From the NCBI GenBank assembly GCA_035063765.1, contig JAPSFT010000023.1:1-64000 (forward strand): a stretch of DNA of 64,000 nucleotides, written 5' to 3'. The translations under genes were made by a program, and so were the position numbers. The DNA is from Deltaproteobacteria bacterium. Its GTDB lineage: Bacteria > Myxococcota_A > UBA9160 > PR03. Each line of letters starts with the position of its first letter. Within the stretch, counting starts at the first letter, position 1. Below are positions 17,541 to 26,324 of the stretch, piece after piece. The notes beneath the pieces were generated by a model that saw nothing but the letters and a program-made list of their open reading frames with translations, searched no databases and was not told where the DNA came from.

Positions 17541-18767
17541 ATGCGTATCGTCCTGACCGCCGATGGGACGCGCGGGGACATCCATCCCCTGCTCGCGCTC
17601 GGCGGCACCCTGCAGGCCGCGGGCCACGACCCGGTCCTGTGTTGCCCGCCCGACTTCGCCGGGGCGGCCCGCGAGCACGGGATCGAGCACCGCCCGGTCG
17701 GCCGCCCGGTGCGCGAGTACCTGAGCGAGCGCGCGCACGTGATGCACGGCCATGCGGTAGCCGTCCTGCGCGAGACCAGCTCCTACAGCCGGCGGATGCT
17801 GGAAGCGCAGTTCGCCGCGCTGCCCGCCGCCACGCGCGGCGCCGACCTGGTGGTCGCCGGCGGCGTGGCGGCGGCCGCGCGCTCGGTCGCCGAGATCCAT
17901 GGCGTGCCGTACCGCTACGTCGTCTACTGCCCCGCGATCCTGCCCTCGGCCGAGCACGCGCCGGCCTTCCTGCCGGTCCGGCTGCCGCGCTGGGCGCACC
18001 GGCCGGCCTGGGGGCTGCTGCGCGCGGGCTTCAACCTGACCCTGCGCCCCGCGCTCGACGGCTACCGCCGCGCGCTCGGCCTGCCGCCGGCCGGCGACCT
18101 CGTGGCGCACTTCCTCGGCGAGCGCCCGGTGCTCGCCGCCGACCGCGCGCTCGCCCCGCTGCCGGCCGACCTCGCCGGCCTCGAGCAGGTGCCCTGCCTG
18201 CACGGCTTCGATCCGCACGAGCCGCTCCCCGCGAAGCTCGAGCACTTCCTCGCGGCCGGCCCGCCGCCCGTCTACCTGGGCTTCGGCAGCATGACCGATC
18301 CCGATCCGCGCGCGACGACGGCGCAGCTCCTCGACGCGATCGCGGCCGCGGGCCAGCGCGCGCTGATCGGGAGCGGCTGGGCGGGGCTCGGCGAGGGCGC
18401 GCTGCCGGAGGGCGTCCTCGCGATCGGGAGCGTTCCGCACGCGAGCCTCTTCCCGCGCTGTGCGGCGGTCGTCCATCACGGCGGCGCCGGCACGACCACG
18501 ACGGCGGCGCGCGCGGGCGTGCCCCAGATCGTGGTCCCGCACGTCCTCGACCAGTTCTACTGGGCCGGGCGCGTGACGGCGCTCGGGATCGGGCTCGCCG
18601 CCGGCCGGCGGCGCGGGCTCGCGAGCAGCGCGCTGGCGGAGGCGATCCGCGTGGTGGTGGACAACGAGATCCTGGCGGAGCGCGCCCGGGAGCTCGGCGC
18701 GCGCCTGCGCGCGGAGTACGCGGCGGGCGGAAGCGCCCTGCGCTGGCTGCTCGGGGACGGGGCCTAG
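17541..18767 (+). CDS. GT1/GT28-type glycosyltransferase (UDP-sugar:sterol/macrolide-like)
   Basis: This 408-residue GT-B glycosyltransferase has the N-terminal VLTADGTRGDIHPLLALG acceptor-domain start typical of sterol 3-beta-glucosyltransferase and vancomycin-type enzymes. The C-terminal nucleotide-sugar motif reads GSVPHASLFPRCAAVVHHGGAGTT, then PHVLDQFYWAGRV. The acceptor is unknown; lipids, sterol-like polyketides and hopanoids are all possible. No signal peptide is present, as usual for the family. It shares its CTAG stop with the convergent hydrolase gene. Confidence 0.85.
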   Translation: MRIVLTADGTRGDIHPLLALGGTLQAAGHDPVLCCPPDFAGAAREHGIEHRPVGRPVREYLSERAHVMHGHAVAVLRETSSYSRRMLEAQFAALPAATRGADLVVAGGVAAAARSVAEIHGVPYRYVVYCPAILPSAEHAPAFLPVRLPRWAHRPAWGLLRAGFNLTLRPALDGYRRALGLPPAGDLVAHFLGERPVLAADRALAPLPADLAGLEQVPCLHGFDPHEPLPAKLEHFLAAGPPPVYLGFGSMTDPDPRATTAQLLDAIAAAGQRALIGSGWAGLGEGALPEGVLAIGSVPHASLFPRCAAVVHHGGAGTTTTAARAGVPQIVVPHVLDQFYWAGRVTALGIGLAAGRRRGLASSALAEAIRVVVDNEILAERARELGARLRAEYAAGGSALRWLLGDGA

Positions 18768-19651
18768 GAGACCGATCGTCTCTCTGTGGTGTCGCTCGCG
18801 GACGGGCCGAGCAGGCCTGCCCGCCCCGCCACCGACAGGCACGCCTGCACGAGGGTCGGCACGAAGGCGCGGCAGCGCACGCAGGCGTCGTGGTCGCCGT
18901 CGACCTCGAAGACCTCGGCGCCCGGGATCGAGCGCGCGAGCTTGTACTGGCGCGGGGTCGGGACGAGCTCGTCGGCGGTCGTGACGACGACCGCGGTCGG
19001 CACGTCGACGCTGCCGATCCAGTCGTGCGAGGAGAAGCGCGTCAGCGCCTCGGCGGCCTGGATCACGGTGGCGGGCTCGTGGCCGAGGAAGTCCTCGCGC
19101 ACGGTGTCGCGCAGCTCCGGGTGCTCGACGCGCACCAGCATGCGCTGGATCATGTGGCGGCGCGCGGTGAGCGGAACCAGGCGCAGCGCGGCGGACGCGG
19201 CCGGCAGGGTCGCGCGCGCGAGGCGCGCCACCCGGCGCGGGACGAAGTGGCGCGCCGTCGCGCACAGCACGAGGCCCGCCACCTGCTCCGGATGGCGCTG
19301 CCAGGCGAGCGAGGCGATCGGCCCGCCCATCGAGTAGCCGGCCGCGAGGAAGCGCCCGACCCCGAGCGCCGCCATCGCGGCCGCCGCGTCGTCGGCGCAC
19401 TCCTCGAGCCGGAAGTGCGCCGTGCGCAGGCCGCTGCCGTGGCCCCGGTGGTCGAGGCTCAGGACCCGGAAGTGTCGCGCCAGCGAGCGGAAGCTGGCGC
19501 CCCAGTTGAGCCGCGCCGTCGCGCCGAGCCCGTGCAGGAGGAGCAGCGGCGGGGCGCCGGGCGGCCCCGCGATGTCGCGCACGCGGAGCCGGCCGTGGCC
19601 CGGAAGCTCGAGCACGTGGTGGGTCACCGGCAGCGGGGCGCGCGTCGCCAT
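18764..19651 (-). CDS. Alpha/beta-fold hydrolase
   Basis: This 295-residue protein has the full alpha/beta hydrolase set: oxyanion segment LLLLHGLGATARLNW, nucleophile elbow GYSMGG (Ser nucleophile), acid in TTADELVP and histidine in DGDHDACV. It resembles the 3-oxoadipate enol-lactonase/lipase-like group, but the substrate cannot be set. TATCCT lies 10 nt before ATG 19651, suggesting a very short leader. Its stop overlaps that of the glycosyltransferase by one shared CTAG. Confidence 0.85.
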   Translation of the reverse strand: MATRAPLPVTHHVLELPGHGRLRVRDIAGPPGAPPLLLLHGLGATARLNWGASFRSLARHFRVLSLDHRGHGSGLRTAHFRLEECADDAAAAMAALGVGRFLAAGYSMGGPIASLAWQRHPEQVAGLVLCATARHFVPRRVARLARATLPAASAALRLVPLTARRHMIQRMLVRVEHPELRDTVREDFLGHEPATVIQAAEALTRFSSHDWIGSVDVPTAVVVTTADELVPTPRQYKLARSIPGAEVFEVDGDHDACVRCRAFVPTLVQACLSVAGRAGLLGPSASDTTERRSVS

Positions 19652-19757
19652 GGGCCGGAAGAGGATAGCTCCGCCCCGGGGAGGGCCCGCTCGGGCGGAG
19701 GTGGCGAGCGGTCCCCCCCGGCGGAGCGGCGCGGCCCCCGCGCGCCGGACCGCGCCC

Positions 19758-20993
19758 TCAGCTCCACAGGGCCAGGAGGGCGTCCTCCTGCCGGCGCGCG
19801 TCCTCGCGGCCGAGCGCCAGGAGCTCGTTCGTGAAGGAGCGGTCGAAGAGCAGGTAGGAGAGGAGGTCGGCCTCGAAATCGGGAACGCCGCGCAGCGCGA
19901 GCCGGGTGAGCAGCGCCGGCAGGGCGCCGAGCGAGCCGCGGCCGGCGCCGCGATAGGCCGCCGCGGCGACCCCGCCGAGGTCCTCGCTCGGCCGCACGAC
20001 CGCGTGCTCGACGTGCCGGTAGCCGACGCCGCGCTGGGCGCGCACTGCCACGTTGATCTTCGGCAGGAAGCCGGTGCCGAAGGCCTCCTGGCCGCGCGCC
20101 AGCACCGCGTTCACGACCTGGAGCCGCCGCAGCTCGACCTCGAGGTGGTCGAGGAGCAGCGCGTCGAGCACCTTGCCGAGCAGGAAGGCGGGCTGGGTGA
20201 TCGCCTCCACCGGAAACTCCGGAAGCGCCGCGTCGGGTGCGCGCTCGTGCTTCACCGCCACCACGAGCACGCGATTGCAGCCGTGGCGCAGCACCGGCGA
20301 GAGCGGCGTGTTCATGCGCAGGCCGCCGTCGACGTAGAAGCGCTCCCCCACGCGCACGGCCGGGAACAGGAACGGGATCGCGGCCGAGGCGCGCACGTGC
20401 ACCGGACCGATCGTGGTGCGCAGCGCCCGCGCGTTCGGGTCGAAGGCCCAGGGGCCCGGGTCGGCGAGCGCGCCGTCGAGGAAGACCGTACCGAGGCCCG
20501 AGCTCACGTCGGTGCAGGACACGCAGAGAGCGCGCCCGCGGCGCAGGTTCGCGGCGAGCGCGGACCACGGGATGCGCTCGGCGACGATCGCCTCGAGCGG
20601 GCCGACGTCGACGAGGCCACCGACCACGTCGCCCTCGCCGTCGCCGGGCGGGCGGCGCACGAGCCGGCGCCAGCCGAGCGCGCGCAGCGGTACGCCGACG
20701 AGGTCCCGGACCCCGAGGCGGACCACGTCCGCGACCCGCATCTCGCTCCAGGTCGCCGCGAGGCGCCGGGCGCGCTCGGCCGGCGGGGCGCCGGCGCTCG
20801 CCATCACGTAGGCCGCGTGGATCGCGCCCACCGAGGTCCCGCTCGCGACGTCGAGCTCGGTTCCGGGCGGGAGCTGCGGGAGCACCCGCTCGAGCAGATG
20901 GCAGACGACCCCCGCCTCGTAGGCGCCGCGCGCGCCCCCGCCCGACAGGACGAGGCCGACGCGGGCCGGCGCCACCCCGGCTCCCTCGCTCAT
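19758..20993 (-). CDS. Patatin-like phospholipase
   Basis: This 411-residue protein has all patatin landmarks: the glycine-rich oxyanion loop LSGGGARGAYEAG, the nucleophile elbow GTSVG and the catalytic Asp in FYVDGGLRMNTP. The C-terminal third (about 260-411) extends beyond the catalytic fold, as in several bacterial patatins. There is no signal peptide. GGGGGAG precedes ATG 20993 and a TAGGCT hexamer lies 18 nt upstream of the start. The family hydrolyses acyl ester bonds of membrane lipids. Confidence 0.88.
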   Translation of the reverse strand: MSEGAGVAPARVGLVLSGGGARGAYEAGVVCHLLERVLPQLPPGTELDVASGTSVGAIHAAYVMASAGAPPAERARRLAATWSEMRVADVVRLGVRDLVGVPLRALGWRRLVRRPPGDGEGDVVGGLVDVGPLEAIVAERIPWSALAANLRRGRALCVSCTDVSSGLGTVFLDGALADPGPWAFDPNARALRTTIGPVHVRASAAIPFLFPAVRVGERFYVDGGLRMNTPLSPVLRHGCNRVLVVAVKHERAPDAALPEFPVEAITQPAFLLGKVLDALLLDHLEVELRRLQVVNAVLARGQEAFGTGFLPKINVAVRAQRGVGYRHVEHAVVRPSEDLGGVAAAAYRGAGRGSLGALPALLTRLALRGVPDFEADLLSYLLFDRSFTNELLALGREDARRQEDALLALWS

Positions 20994-21154
20994 CCGGCTC
21001 CCCCGGGCCGGAGCCTAGCAAGGCCCGGGAGGCCGCCCGAATCCGCAGCCCGCCGCGCTGGCGGTGGCGGCGGCGGGGCAGGACGTGGCATCAACTGCCC
21101 GAGGTCGGCCAGCGGACTCCCCCGCGGACCGGACCGCCCGGAAGGAGTCCCCCG

Positions 21155-22135
21155 GTGCAGCAGCAGGAGCCCTCCCGCTTCGGGTTCGAGTCGACGGCCG
21201 ACGAGGTCGCCGCGGGTGTCGACCTCGCCGGCCGCGTGGCGGTCGTGACCGGCGCCTCGAGCGGCCTCGGCGCCGAGACGGCGCGCGTCTTCGCGGCGCG
21301 CGGCGCCACCGTCGTGTGTGCAGCGCGCGACGCCGCCAAGGCCGAGGCCGTCGCCGGCAGGATCCGCAGCGACACCGGCAACCCCGCCGTCGAGGTCGTC
21401 GGGCTCGAGCTCGGCTCGCTCCCGAGCATCCGCGCCTGTGCGCGCGAGATCCTGGCCCGCCACGCCGCGATCCACCTGCTCGTCGACAACGCCGGGGTGA
21501 TGGCGTGCCCGCTCGCGCGCACCGAGAGCGGCTTCGAGCTCCAGCTCGGCACCAACCATCTCGGCCACTTCCTGCTGACCGGCCTGCTCGCGCCGGCGCT
21601 GCGCCGGGGCGCGCCGGCGCGGGTGGTATGCGTGAGCTCGGGCGGCCACCGCCTGGGCAGCGTCGACTTCGACGACCCGCACTACCACCGCCGCCCCTAC
21701 GACAAGTGGCAGGCCTACGGCCAGGCGAAGACCGCCAACATCTGGCACGCCCTCGCGCTCGACCGCCGGCTCGGCCGCGAGGGCGTGCGCGCCTTCGCGA
21801 TCCATCCCGGCATGATCGTCACCGAGCTCGGCCGCCACCTCACCGACGACGACCGCAAGGCGATGCTGGCGCGCGTGGCCGCCGCCGCGAAGACCCAGCC
21901 CGATGCCGGACCGCCGCGCTGGAAGCAGCCCGCGCAGGGCGCCGCGACCCAGGTGTGGGCCGCAACCGCGCCCGAGCTCGAGGGCCGGGGCGGGCTCTAC
22001 CTCGAGGACTGCCACGTCGCCGGCCCCTCGCCCGGCCCCGAGGCGCGCACCGGCTACGCGCCCTGGGCCCTCGACGCCGAGGGTGCCGAGCGGCTGTGGG
22101 GGATGTCGGAGGAGATGGTGGGCGAGCGCTTCTAG
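21155..22135 (+). CDS. Short-chain dehydrogenase/reductase, retinol-dehydrogenase-like
   Basis: This 326-residue SDR has the NAD(P)-binding VVTGASSGLGAETA motif, the NNAG-equivalent DNAGVMA, and a YGQAKTAN active site with the Tyr-x3-Lys spacing. The layout, with HLGHFLLT and an extended C-terminus, matches the retinol-dehydrogenase/WW-domain oxidoreductase-like group. GTG 21155 is chosen because GGAAGGAG lies 8 nt upstream. The stop shares CTAG with the convergent RES toxin gene. The substrate is unknown. Confidence 0.88.
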   Translation: MQQQEPSRFGFESTADEVAAGVDLAGRVAVVTGASSGLGAETARVFAARGATVVCAARDAAKAEAVAGRIRSDTGNPAVEVVGLELGSLPSIRACAREILARHAAIHLLVDNAGVMACPLARTESGFELQLGTNHLGHFLLTGLLAPALRRGAPARVVCVSSGGHRLGSVDFDDPHYHRRPYDKWQAYGQAKTANIWHALALDRRLGREGVRAFAIHPGMIVTELGRHLTDDDRKAMLARVAAAAKTQPDAGPPRWKQPAQGAATQVWAATAPELEGRGGLYLEDCHVAGPSPGPEARTGYAPWALDAEGAERLWGMSEEMVGERF

Positions 22136-22599
22136 CGCCCGGCGGCGAGCCGCTCGTCGAGCGCGAAGGGCTCGGCGGGGCCGATCGCGAGGCGCGGGAA
22201 GTCCGGGTGCGCCGGGTTGAGCAGCAGGTTGCGCTCGCCCGGCACGATGGCGGAGGGCACTGCGAGGCAGGCGCTCGCGCGCGACGCGGCCCACCTCGTC
22301 CCGAGGTCGCGCAGGGCGGGCGGCCCCGGCTGGCGGCGCCAGTCGGGCGGAAGGCCGGCGGGCGCCAGGGCGGGGACCTCGAGGTCGTCCGGCACGTCGA
22401 CGGCGAAGCAGACGAAGTGCGGCGGCAGGCGGTTGCGCGAGAGGTGGACGAGCTGCTCGAGCACCGCGAGCGATCGACTCTCTGCGGTGTAGACGATGCG
22501 GGTGCCCGCGTGATGCCAGCGCCCCGGGTAGAGGGCGGCACCCTCGCCGCGGAAGGCCGTCGGGGCGTGCTCGGCCTTGCACAGGCGGAAGACCCGCAT
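22132..22599 (-). CDS. RES-domain toxin (NAD+-degrading)
   Basis: This 155-residue RES domain protein shows the family pattern FRGEGAALYPGRWH, then TRIVYTAESRSLAVLEQLVH with the conserved Arg, Glu and Ser region. RES toxins such as MbcT and ParT act on NAD+, stopping growth; this activity is known for the family. The start ATG overlaps the antitoxin stop by one base (TGATG). It forms a type II toxin-antitoxin pair with the gene at 22599-23096. Confidence 0.88.
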   Translation of the reverse strand: MRVFRLCKAEHAPTAFRGEGAALYPGRWHHAGTRIVYTAESRSLAVLEQLVHLSRNRLPPHFVCFAVDVPDDLEVPALAPAGLPPDWRRQPGPPALRDLGTRWAASRASACLAVPSAIVPGERNLLLNPAHPDFPRLAIGPAEPFALDERLAAGR

Positions 22600-23096
22600 C
22601 AGCCGGCGATGCCGTGCTCGATCCTGCCGAGGACCTGGTCCACCTGCTCGACGCCGAGGTCGGTGTCGAGGAGCGCGAGCGGCGGCGCGTCGCCGAGCGC
22701 GAGGTTCGGCGTGCGGAGCCAGTCGGCCGAGGCGGCGGGGTCCTCGAAGACGCGGTTCGCGTGGGCGAGCACGCGCGCGAGCCGGTAGAGCCGGTCCGAC
22801 TCGTCGGCGGAGAGCCGCCCCTGGGTGCGGCGGCGCAGGAAGTTGCGCCGCGAGAGGTGCAGGACCGCGCACAGGTCGTCGCGCGGGATGCCGTAGCCCT
22901 CCATCACCGCGGCGGCGGCCGCGAAGGGCAGGCCCTCGCGCACGCGCGCGAGCAGATCCCCGGCGCTCGCGGGTGCGTCCGGGAGCGCCCCTCCGCCGCC
23001 GAGCACGGCCAGGATCTCCTCGACCGGGCGTGCGCCGGGCCCCGCCGGAGGCGCCCCGGGAGGCTCGCGGTCCCTGAGAGCAGAGGGTCTGGCCAT
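22599..23096 (-). CDS. Xre/MbcA/ParS-type antitoxin
   Basis: This 165-residue antitoxin has an N-terminal linker, an Xre-like helical core (about 65-110) and a C-terminal toxin-binding domain ending with the typical TDLGVEQVDQVLGRIEHG pattern. ATG 23096 is preferred because a TTGACG-17-AACAAT promoter would start the message at that codon. An in-frame ATG at 23117 would lie upstream of the predicted -10. Two copies of a 10-bp palindrome lie over the promoter, suggesting autoregulation. The RES toxin follows with a one-base overlap. Confidence 0.85.
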   Translation of the reverse strand: MARPSALRDREPPGAPPAGPGARPVEEILAVLGGGGALPDAPASAGDLLARVREGLPFAAAAAVMEGYGIPRDDLCAVLHLSRRNFLRRRTQGRLSADESDRLYRLARVLAHANRVFEDPAASADWLRTPNLALGDAPPLALLDTDLGVEQVDQVLGRIEHGIAG

Positions 23097-23133
23097 ATGG
23101 CGTGATTGTTGCGCCATATGGCTTCACCGTCAA
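23092..23133 (-). promoter_or_regulatory. Toxin-antitoxin promoter with two palindromic operators
   Basis: On the minus strand, TTGACG (23133-23128) and AACAAT (23110-23105) are 17 bp apart, and AACAAT ends 8 nt before ATG 23096. The perfect palindrome GCCATATGGC occurs at 23113-23122, inside the -10/-35 spacer, and again at 23092-23101, over the start codon. The copies are exactly 21 bp apart, two helical turns. This is the expected layout for binding of an antitoxin dimer pair. Confidence 0.6.
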
Positions 23134-23151
23134 CCGGGCCGGGGAGAGGGG

Positions 23152-23883
23152 TCAGCGGAGGTCGAGCTCCGGGTAGTGCCGGAAGATCCCGTCCTGGTTG
23201 AAGGGCTTGCGCCGTTCGGAGGCCAGGTAGGCCGCGAGCCGGGGTCGTTCGCGAACGCGTTCTCTCAGTGTGAGGAGCCCCGGGGTCGGGGCGCTGGCCC
23301 TCGCGAAGGCACGCGGGAACGCGTACGCGAGCCCTTCGAGCGCCTGGAAGAGGGAGAGATCGGCGTGCGAGACGCGGTCGCCGGCCAGGAGACCGGCGCC
23401 GCCGGCCGCGAGCACGCGCTCGAAGTAGCCGAGGAAGCGCGGCAGGCGTGCTTCCAGGAAGTGCGCCGCGCGCCGCTTCGCCTCGGGCCGCTGGTCGTCG
23501 TAGTAGAGCGACGCGCTGATCGGGTGGTGCGTATCGTGCACCTCGGCGACCAGGTCCGCGATCGTGAGCTGGAGCTCGAGGGCGTGGAGCTCGCCCGCCT
23601 CGTCGGGAGGGGCCAGGCCGTGACGGCGGCCGAGGAAGTGGCAGATCAGGGCCGTCTGCGCGAGCACGAGCTCGCCCGCCTTCAGGACCGGCGGCGCGAA
23701 GACCGGGTGGCCCGCGCTCTTCCCGGCGTAGAACGCGACGACCGCCTCGATCCCGCCGCCCTCCTTGCGCGGCCGGCGCGCCACGTCCACGTAGGGCACG
23801 CCCGCGTCCTCGAGCACGAGCCGCACGAACTCGCCGCGGCCGGGGATCTCGGGCCAGTAGTAGAGCTCGTAGGGGGTGGTCAC
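23152..23883 (-). CDS. Glutathione S-transferase family protein
   Basis: This 243-residue protein has a thioredoxin-like N-terminal domain starting YELYYWPEIPGRGEFVRLVL, the cis-Pro region (FAPPVLKAG) and QTALICHFLGRRHGL. An all-helical C-terminal domain follows, with the N-capping FLGYFERVLAAGG...AGDRVSHADLSLF motif. These mark a cytosolic GST. GTG 23883 has GGAGG 5 nt upstream. The class and substrate are not clear. It is divergent from the DUF1214 gene. Confidence 0.88.
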   Translation of the reverse strand: MTTPYELYYWPEIPGRGEFVRLVLEDAGVPYVDVARRPRKEGGGIEAVVAFYAGKSAGHPVFAPPVLKAGELVLAQTALICHFLGRRHGLAPPDEAGELHALELQLTIADLVAEVHDTHHPISASLYYDDQRPEAKRRAAHFLEARLPRFLGYFERVLAAGGAGLLAGDRVSHADLSLFQALEGLAYAFPRAFARASAPTPGLLTLRERVRERPRLAAYLASERRKPFNQDGIFRHYPELDLR

Positions 23884-23916
23884 GGGGCCTCCGGTCCCGA
23901 GGGTAGAGCCCCGTGG

Positions 23917-23922
23917 TAGGTT
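23917..23922 (+). promoter_or_regulatory. -10-like TAGGTT, leaderless promoter candidate
   Basis: TAGGTT ends 6 nt before GTG 23929, with no ribosome binding site between them. Confidence 0.4.
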
Positions 23923-23928
23923 GGCGCG

Positions 23929-25011
23929 GTGCCGCAGGACCCGGTCGACGCAGCGGAGGCGTGGCGGGCATTCGTCGCGGGCCTCGGCGAGGCCGGCGAG
24001 CGCCTGGCCCGGCGCACGGAGCTGTCGGCGGCGGAGCAGGCCGACGGCTACCGAGCGCTGCTGCGGGCGCTCCACAACCAGCTCGGCCGCTTCGAGGTGG
24101 ACCGCGAGCGCCCCGAGCTGGTGCCCTTCAACGGCTGGCGCCAGAAGCTCCTCATGGACAACCCGGACTTCCGCTACTGGGTGGCCGACGTGCGTCCGGA
24201 TCGCCGCTACCGGATCCGCGGCACGCGCGGCGGCGCGGTCTTCGTCTCGCTCACGGCCTACGCGGCTGCGGGCCTCGCGGCGGCCGGGGCTGCGGCGCGT
24301 CTCGACAGCGATGCGCTCCACTTCGACCGCGAGGGACGCTTCACGGTGACGGCCGGGGGCGAGCGCCCCGCCGCGGGCGACTGGCTGCCGCTGCCCGAGG
24401 GCGCGAGCGCGATCTGGGTCCGCCAGCTCTACGAGGACGTCCGCCACGACGCGCCCGGGAGCTGTGCCATCGAGGCGCTCGACGGCGGGCCGCCGCCGCC
24501 CTTCATCGAGCCCGCCCGCTTCGCGCGCCGGCTCGCGAGGCTCGGGCCCACCCTCTCGCGCGTGACGGCGCTCTGGGCGGCCGCCGAGGCCGAGGAGGAA
24601 TCGCGGCCGAACCAGGTCCGGCACTGGAGCGAGATGCAGGGCGGCGCCGCCTTCACCGAGCCCGGCATCCACTACCTGCGCGGCGCCTGGCGGCTCGCGC
24701 CGGGCGAGGCGCTGGTGCTCGAGGGTGAGGCGGTCGCCTGCCGCTACTGGAACGTCCTGCTCTACAGCCGCTTCCTGAACTCGCTCGACCACCGGCATCG
24801 CCAGGTGTCGCTCACGGGATCCCGGATCCCGCTCGACGGGGGCCGCTACCGGCTCGTGATCGCCGCCGGGGATCCGGGGGGACCCGGCTGGCTCGACACG
24901 GAGGGGCGCCCCACCGGCCTCTTCGTCCTGCGCTGGCTCGAGCCCGTCCGGCCGCCCGCGCTGCCGGTGGCGCGCGTCGTCCCGCTCGCCGGGGCCGCGC
25001 GTCCGGCATGA
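23929..25011 (+). CDS. DUF1214-domain protein
   Basis: This 360-residue protein has the DUF1214 features in its C-terminal half: EAVACRYWNVLLYSRFLNSL, then SRIPLDGGRYRLVIA and WLDTEGRPTGLFVLRWL. The N-terminal half (WRAFVAGLGEAGERLAR and FRYWVADVRPDRRYRIRG) matches proteins paired with this domain. No signal peptide is visible. The role is unknown. The GTG start is preceded by TAGGTT at 6 nt. Its stop overlaps the sulfotransferase start (ATGA), so the two products are probably made together. Confidence 0.75.
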   Translation: MPQDPVDAAEAWRAFVAGLGEAGERLARRTELSAAEQADGYRALLRALHNQLGRFEVDRERPELVPFNGWRQKLLMDNPDFRYWVADVRPDRRYRIRGTRGGAVFVSLTAYAAAGLAAAGAAARLDSDALHFDREGRFTVTAGGERPAAGDWLPLPEGASAIWVRQLYEDVRHDAPGSCAIEALDGGPPPPFIEPARFARRLARLGPTLSRVTALWAAAEAEEESRPNQVRHWSEMQGGAAFTEPGIHYLRGAWRLAPGEALVLEGEAVACRYWNVLLYSRFLNSLDHRHRQVSLTGSRIPLDGGRYRLVIAAGDPGGPGWLDTEGRPTGLFVLRWLEPVRPPALPVARVVPLAGAARPA

Positions 25012-26276
25012 GCGGCGCCTGGACGCCGCCGGTCCGCCCGGCCGCGGCCCGCGCCCTCCACGCCGCCGCCGAGGCCGAGCGCGCCGCGCACCCCGAACGC
25101 TACCGCCTCGACCCGGCCGCCGTGCTCGCCCGCGCGCTCGGCGAGGAGCCCGCGGAGGCCCTCGGCGACGGCGACTGGCGCGCCGGCTTCGAGCGCTACC
25201 TGGGCTCCGCCGCCGAGGACGGCCGCCTGAACGCGCTCGGCACGCGCATGGCGGGGGATGCGGCCGCCGGCCGCCTGCGCGCGCGCCTCGCGATGGCGCG
25301 ACACCTGACAGCGACGCCCGCCCTTCTCGAGCGCCCCGTCCGCGCGCCGATCGTGATCACCGGCGGCTGGCGCACCGGCACCACCTTCCTGTTCCGCCTG
25401 CTCGCCACGGACCCGCGCCTGCGCGCGCCGCTCCCGGCCGAGCTCGGGGCGCCGTGGCGCCTCGGCCCGCTACGCGGCGCCGAGCGCGAGGCCGCGATCG
25501 ATCGGGCCGCCGCGCACCACGAGCGGCTCCACGCGCTCAACCCCGCGCTCGCGGTCGTCCACGACTCGGGCGCCCGCCTGCCCGAGGAGTGCGTGCTCGC
25601 GATGGGCACGGACTTCCGCAACTGGGGCTTCCCCTCGACCGTGCGCCTCGACGGCTACGCCGCCTGGCTCGAGGGCGAGCCCTTCGGCGGCGCGTACCGC
25701 CGCTACCGCGCGATGCTCCAGGCCCTCGATGCCGGCGACGGGCGCCGCTGGCTCCTCAAGGCGCCCGCCCACCTGGCCGCCCTGCCGAGCCTCGTCGCCG
25801 CCTTCCCGGGCGCCTGCATCGTGCACCTGCACCGCGACGTCGTCGAGACGATCGCCTCCGGCGCGAGCCTGTTCGCGGTCTTCCGCTCCACCTACAGCGA
25901 CGCCGTCGATCCCGTGGACGTGGGCCGCTTCCAGACCGCGCAGACCGCCCTCTGGCTCGACCGCGCGCTCGCGTTCCGCGCGGGCGAAGGCCTGCGCGGC
26001 TCCGCCCGCTTCGTGGACCTCGACTACCGCGCGCTCGTCGCCGACCCGATCGCGGCCGCCCGCCGCGTCTACGCGGCCGCGGACCTCGAGCTGCCCGCGA
26101 GCGTCGTCGCGGGCTTCGAGCACTACGGCCGGGCCCATCGCCAGCACGCGCGCGGCCGCCACCACTACGACCCCGCGCAGTTCGGGCTCGACCCGGGCGC
26201 CCTGCACGAGCGCTTCACCCGCTACGAGGAGCGCTTCGGGCTCCGCACCGCGGACGCGCCCCACGAAGCCCGCTGA
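25008..26276 (+). CDS. Sulfotransferase family protein
   Basis: This 422-residue protein has the PAPS 5'-phosphosulfate loop GGWRTGTTFLFRLLATD (about 116-132) and the 3'-phosphate element IVHLHRDVVETIASGASLF (about 270-290). The N-terminal 110 residues are helical and resemble those of the mycobacterial and environmental sulfotransferase_3 group. It should move sulfate from PAPS to a hydroxylated acceptor, perhaps a lipid or secondary metabolite. It is translationally coupled (ATGA) to the DUF1214 gene. Confidence 0.85.
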   Translation: MSGAWTPPVRPAAARALHAAAEAERAAHPERYRLDPAAVLARALGEEPAEALGDGDWRAGFERYLGSAAEDGRLNALGTRMAGDAAAGRLRARLAMARHLTATPALLERPVRAPIVITGGWRTGTTFLFRLLATDPRLRAPLPAELGAPWRLGPLRGAEREAAIDRAAAHHERLHALNPALAVVHDSGARLPEECVLAMGTDFRNWGFPSTVRLDGYAAWLEGEPFGGAYRRYRAMLQALDAGDGRRWLLKAPAHLAALPSLVAAFPGACIVHLHRDVVETIASGASLFAVFRSTYSDAVDPVDVGRFQTAQTALWLDRALAFRAGEGLRGSARFVDLDYRALVADPIAAARRVYAAADLELPASVVAGFEHYGRAHRQHARGRHHYDPAQFGLDPGALHERFTRYEERFGLRTADAPHEAR

Positions 26277-26324
26277 GGCGGCGCCGCCCGGAAGCCGCGC
26301 GCCGACCCGCGGGCGCATCGCGCG

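Noticed and set aside
22490-22500. CRISPR or short tandem repeat arrays
   Set aside because: I looked for regularly spaced repeats in the intergenic regions across the window and found none; the only regularly spaced repeat is the pair of palindromes at 23092-23122.
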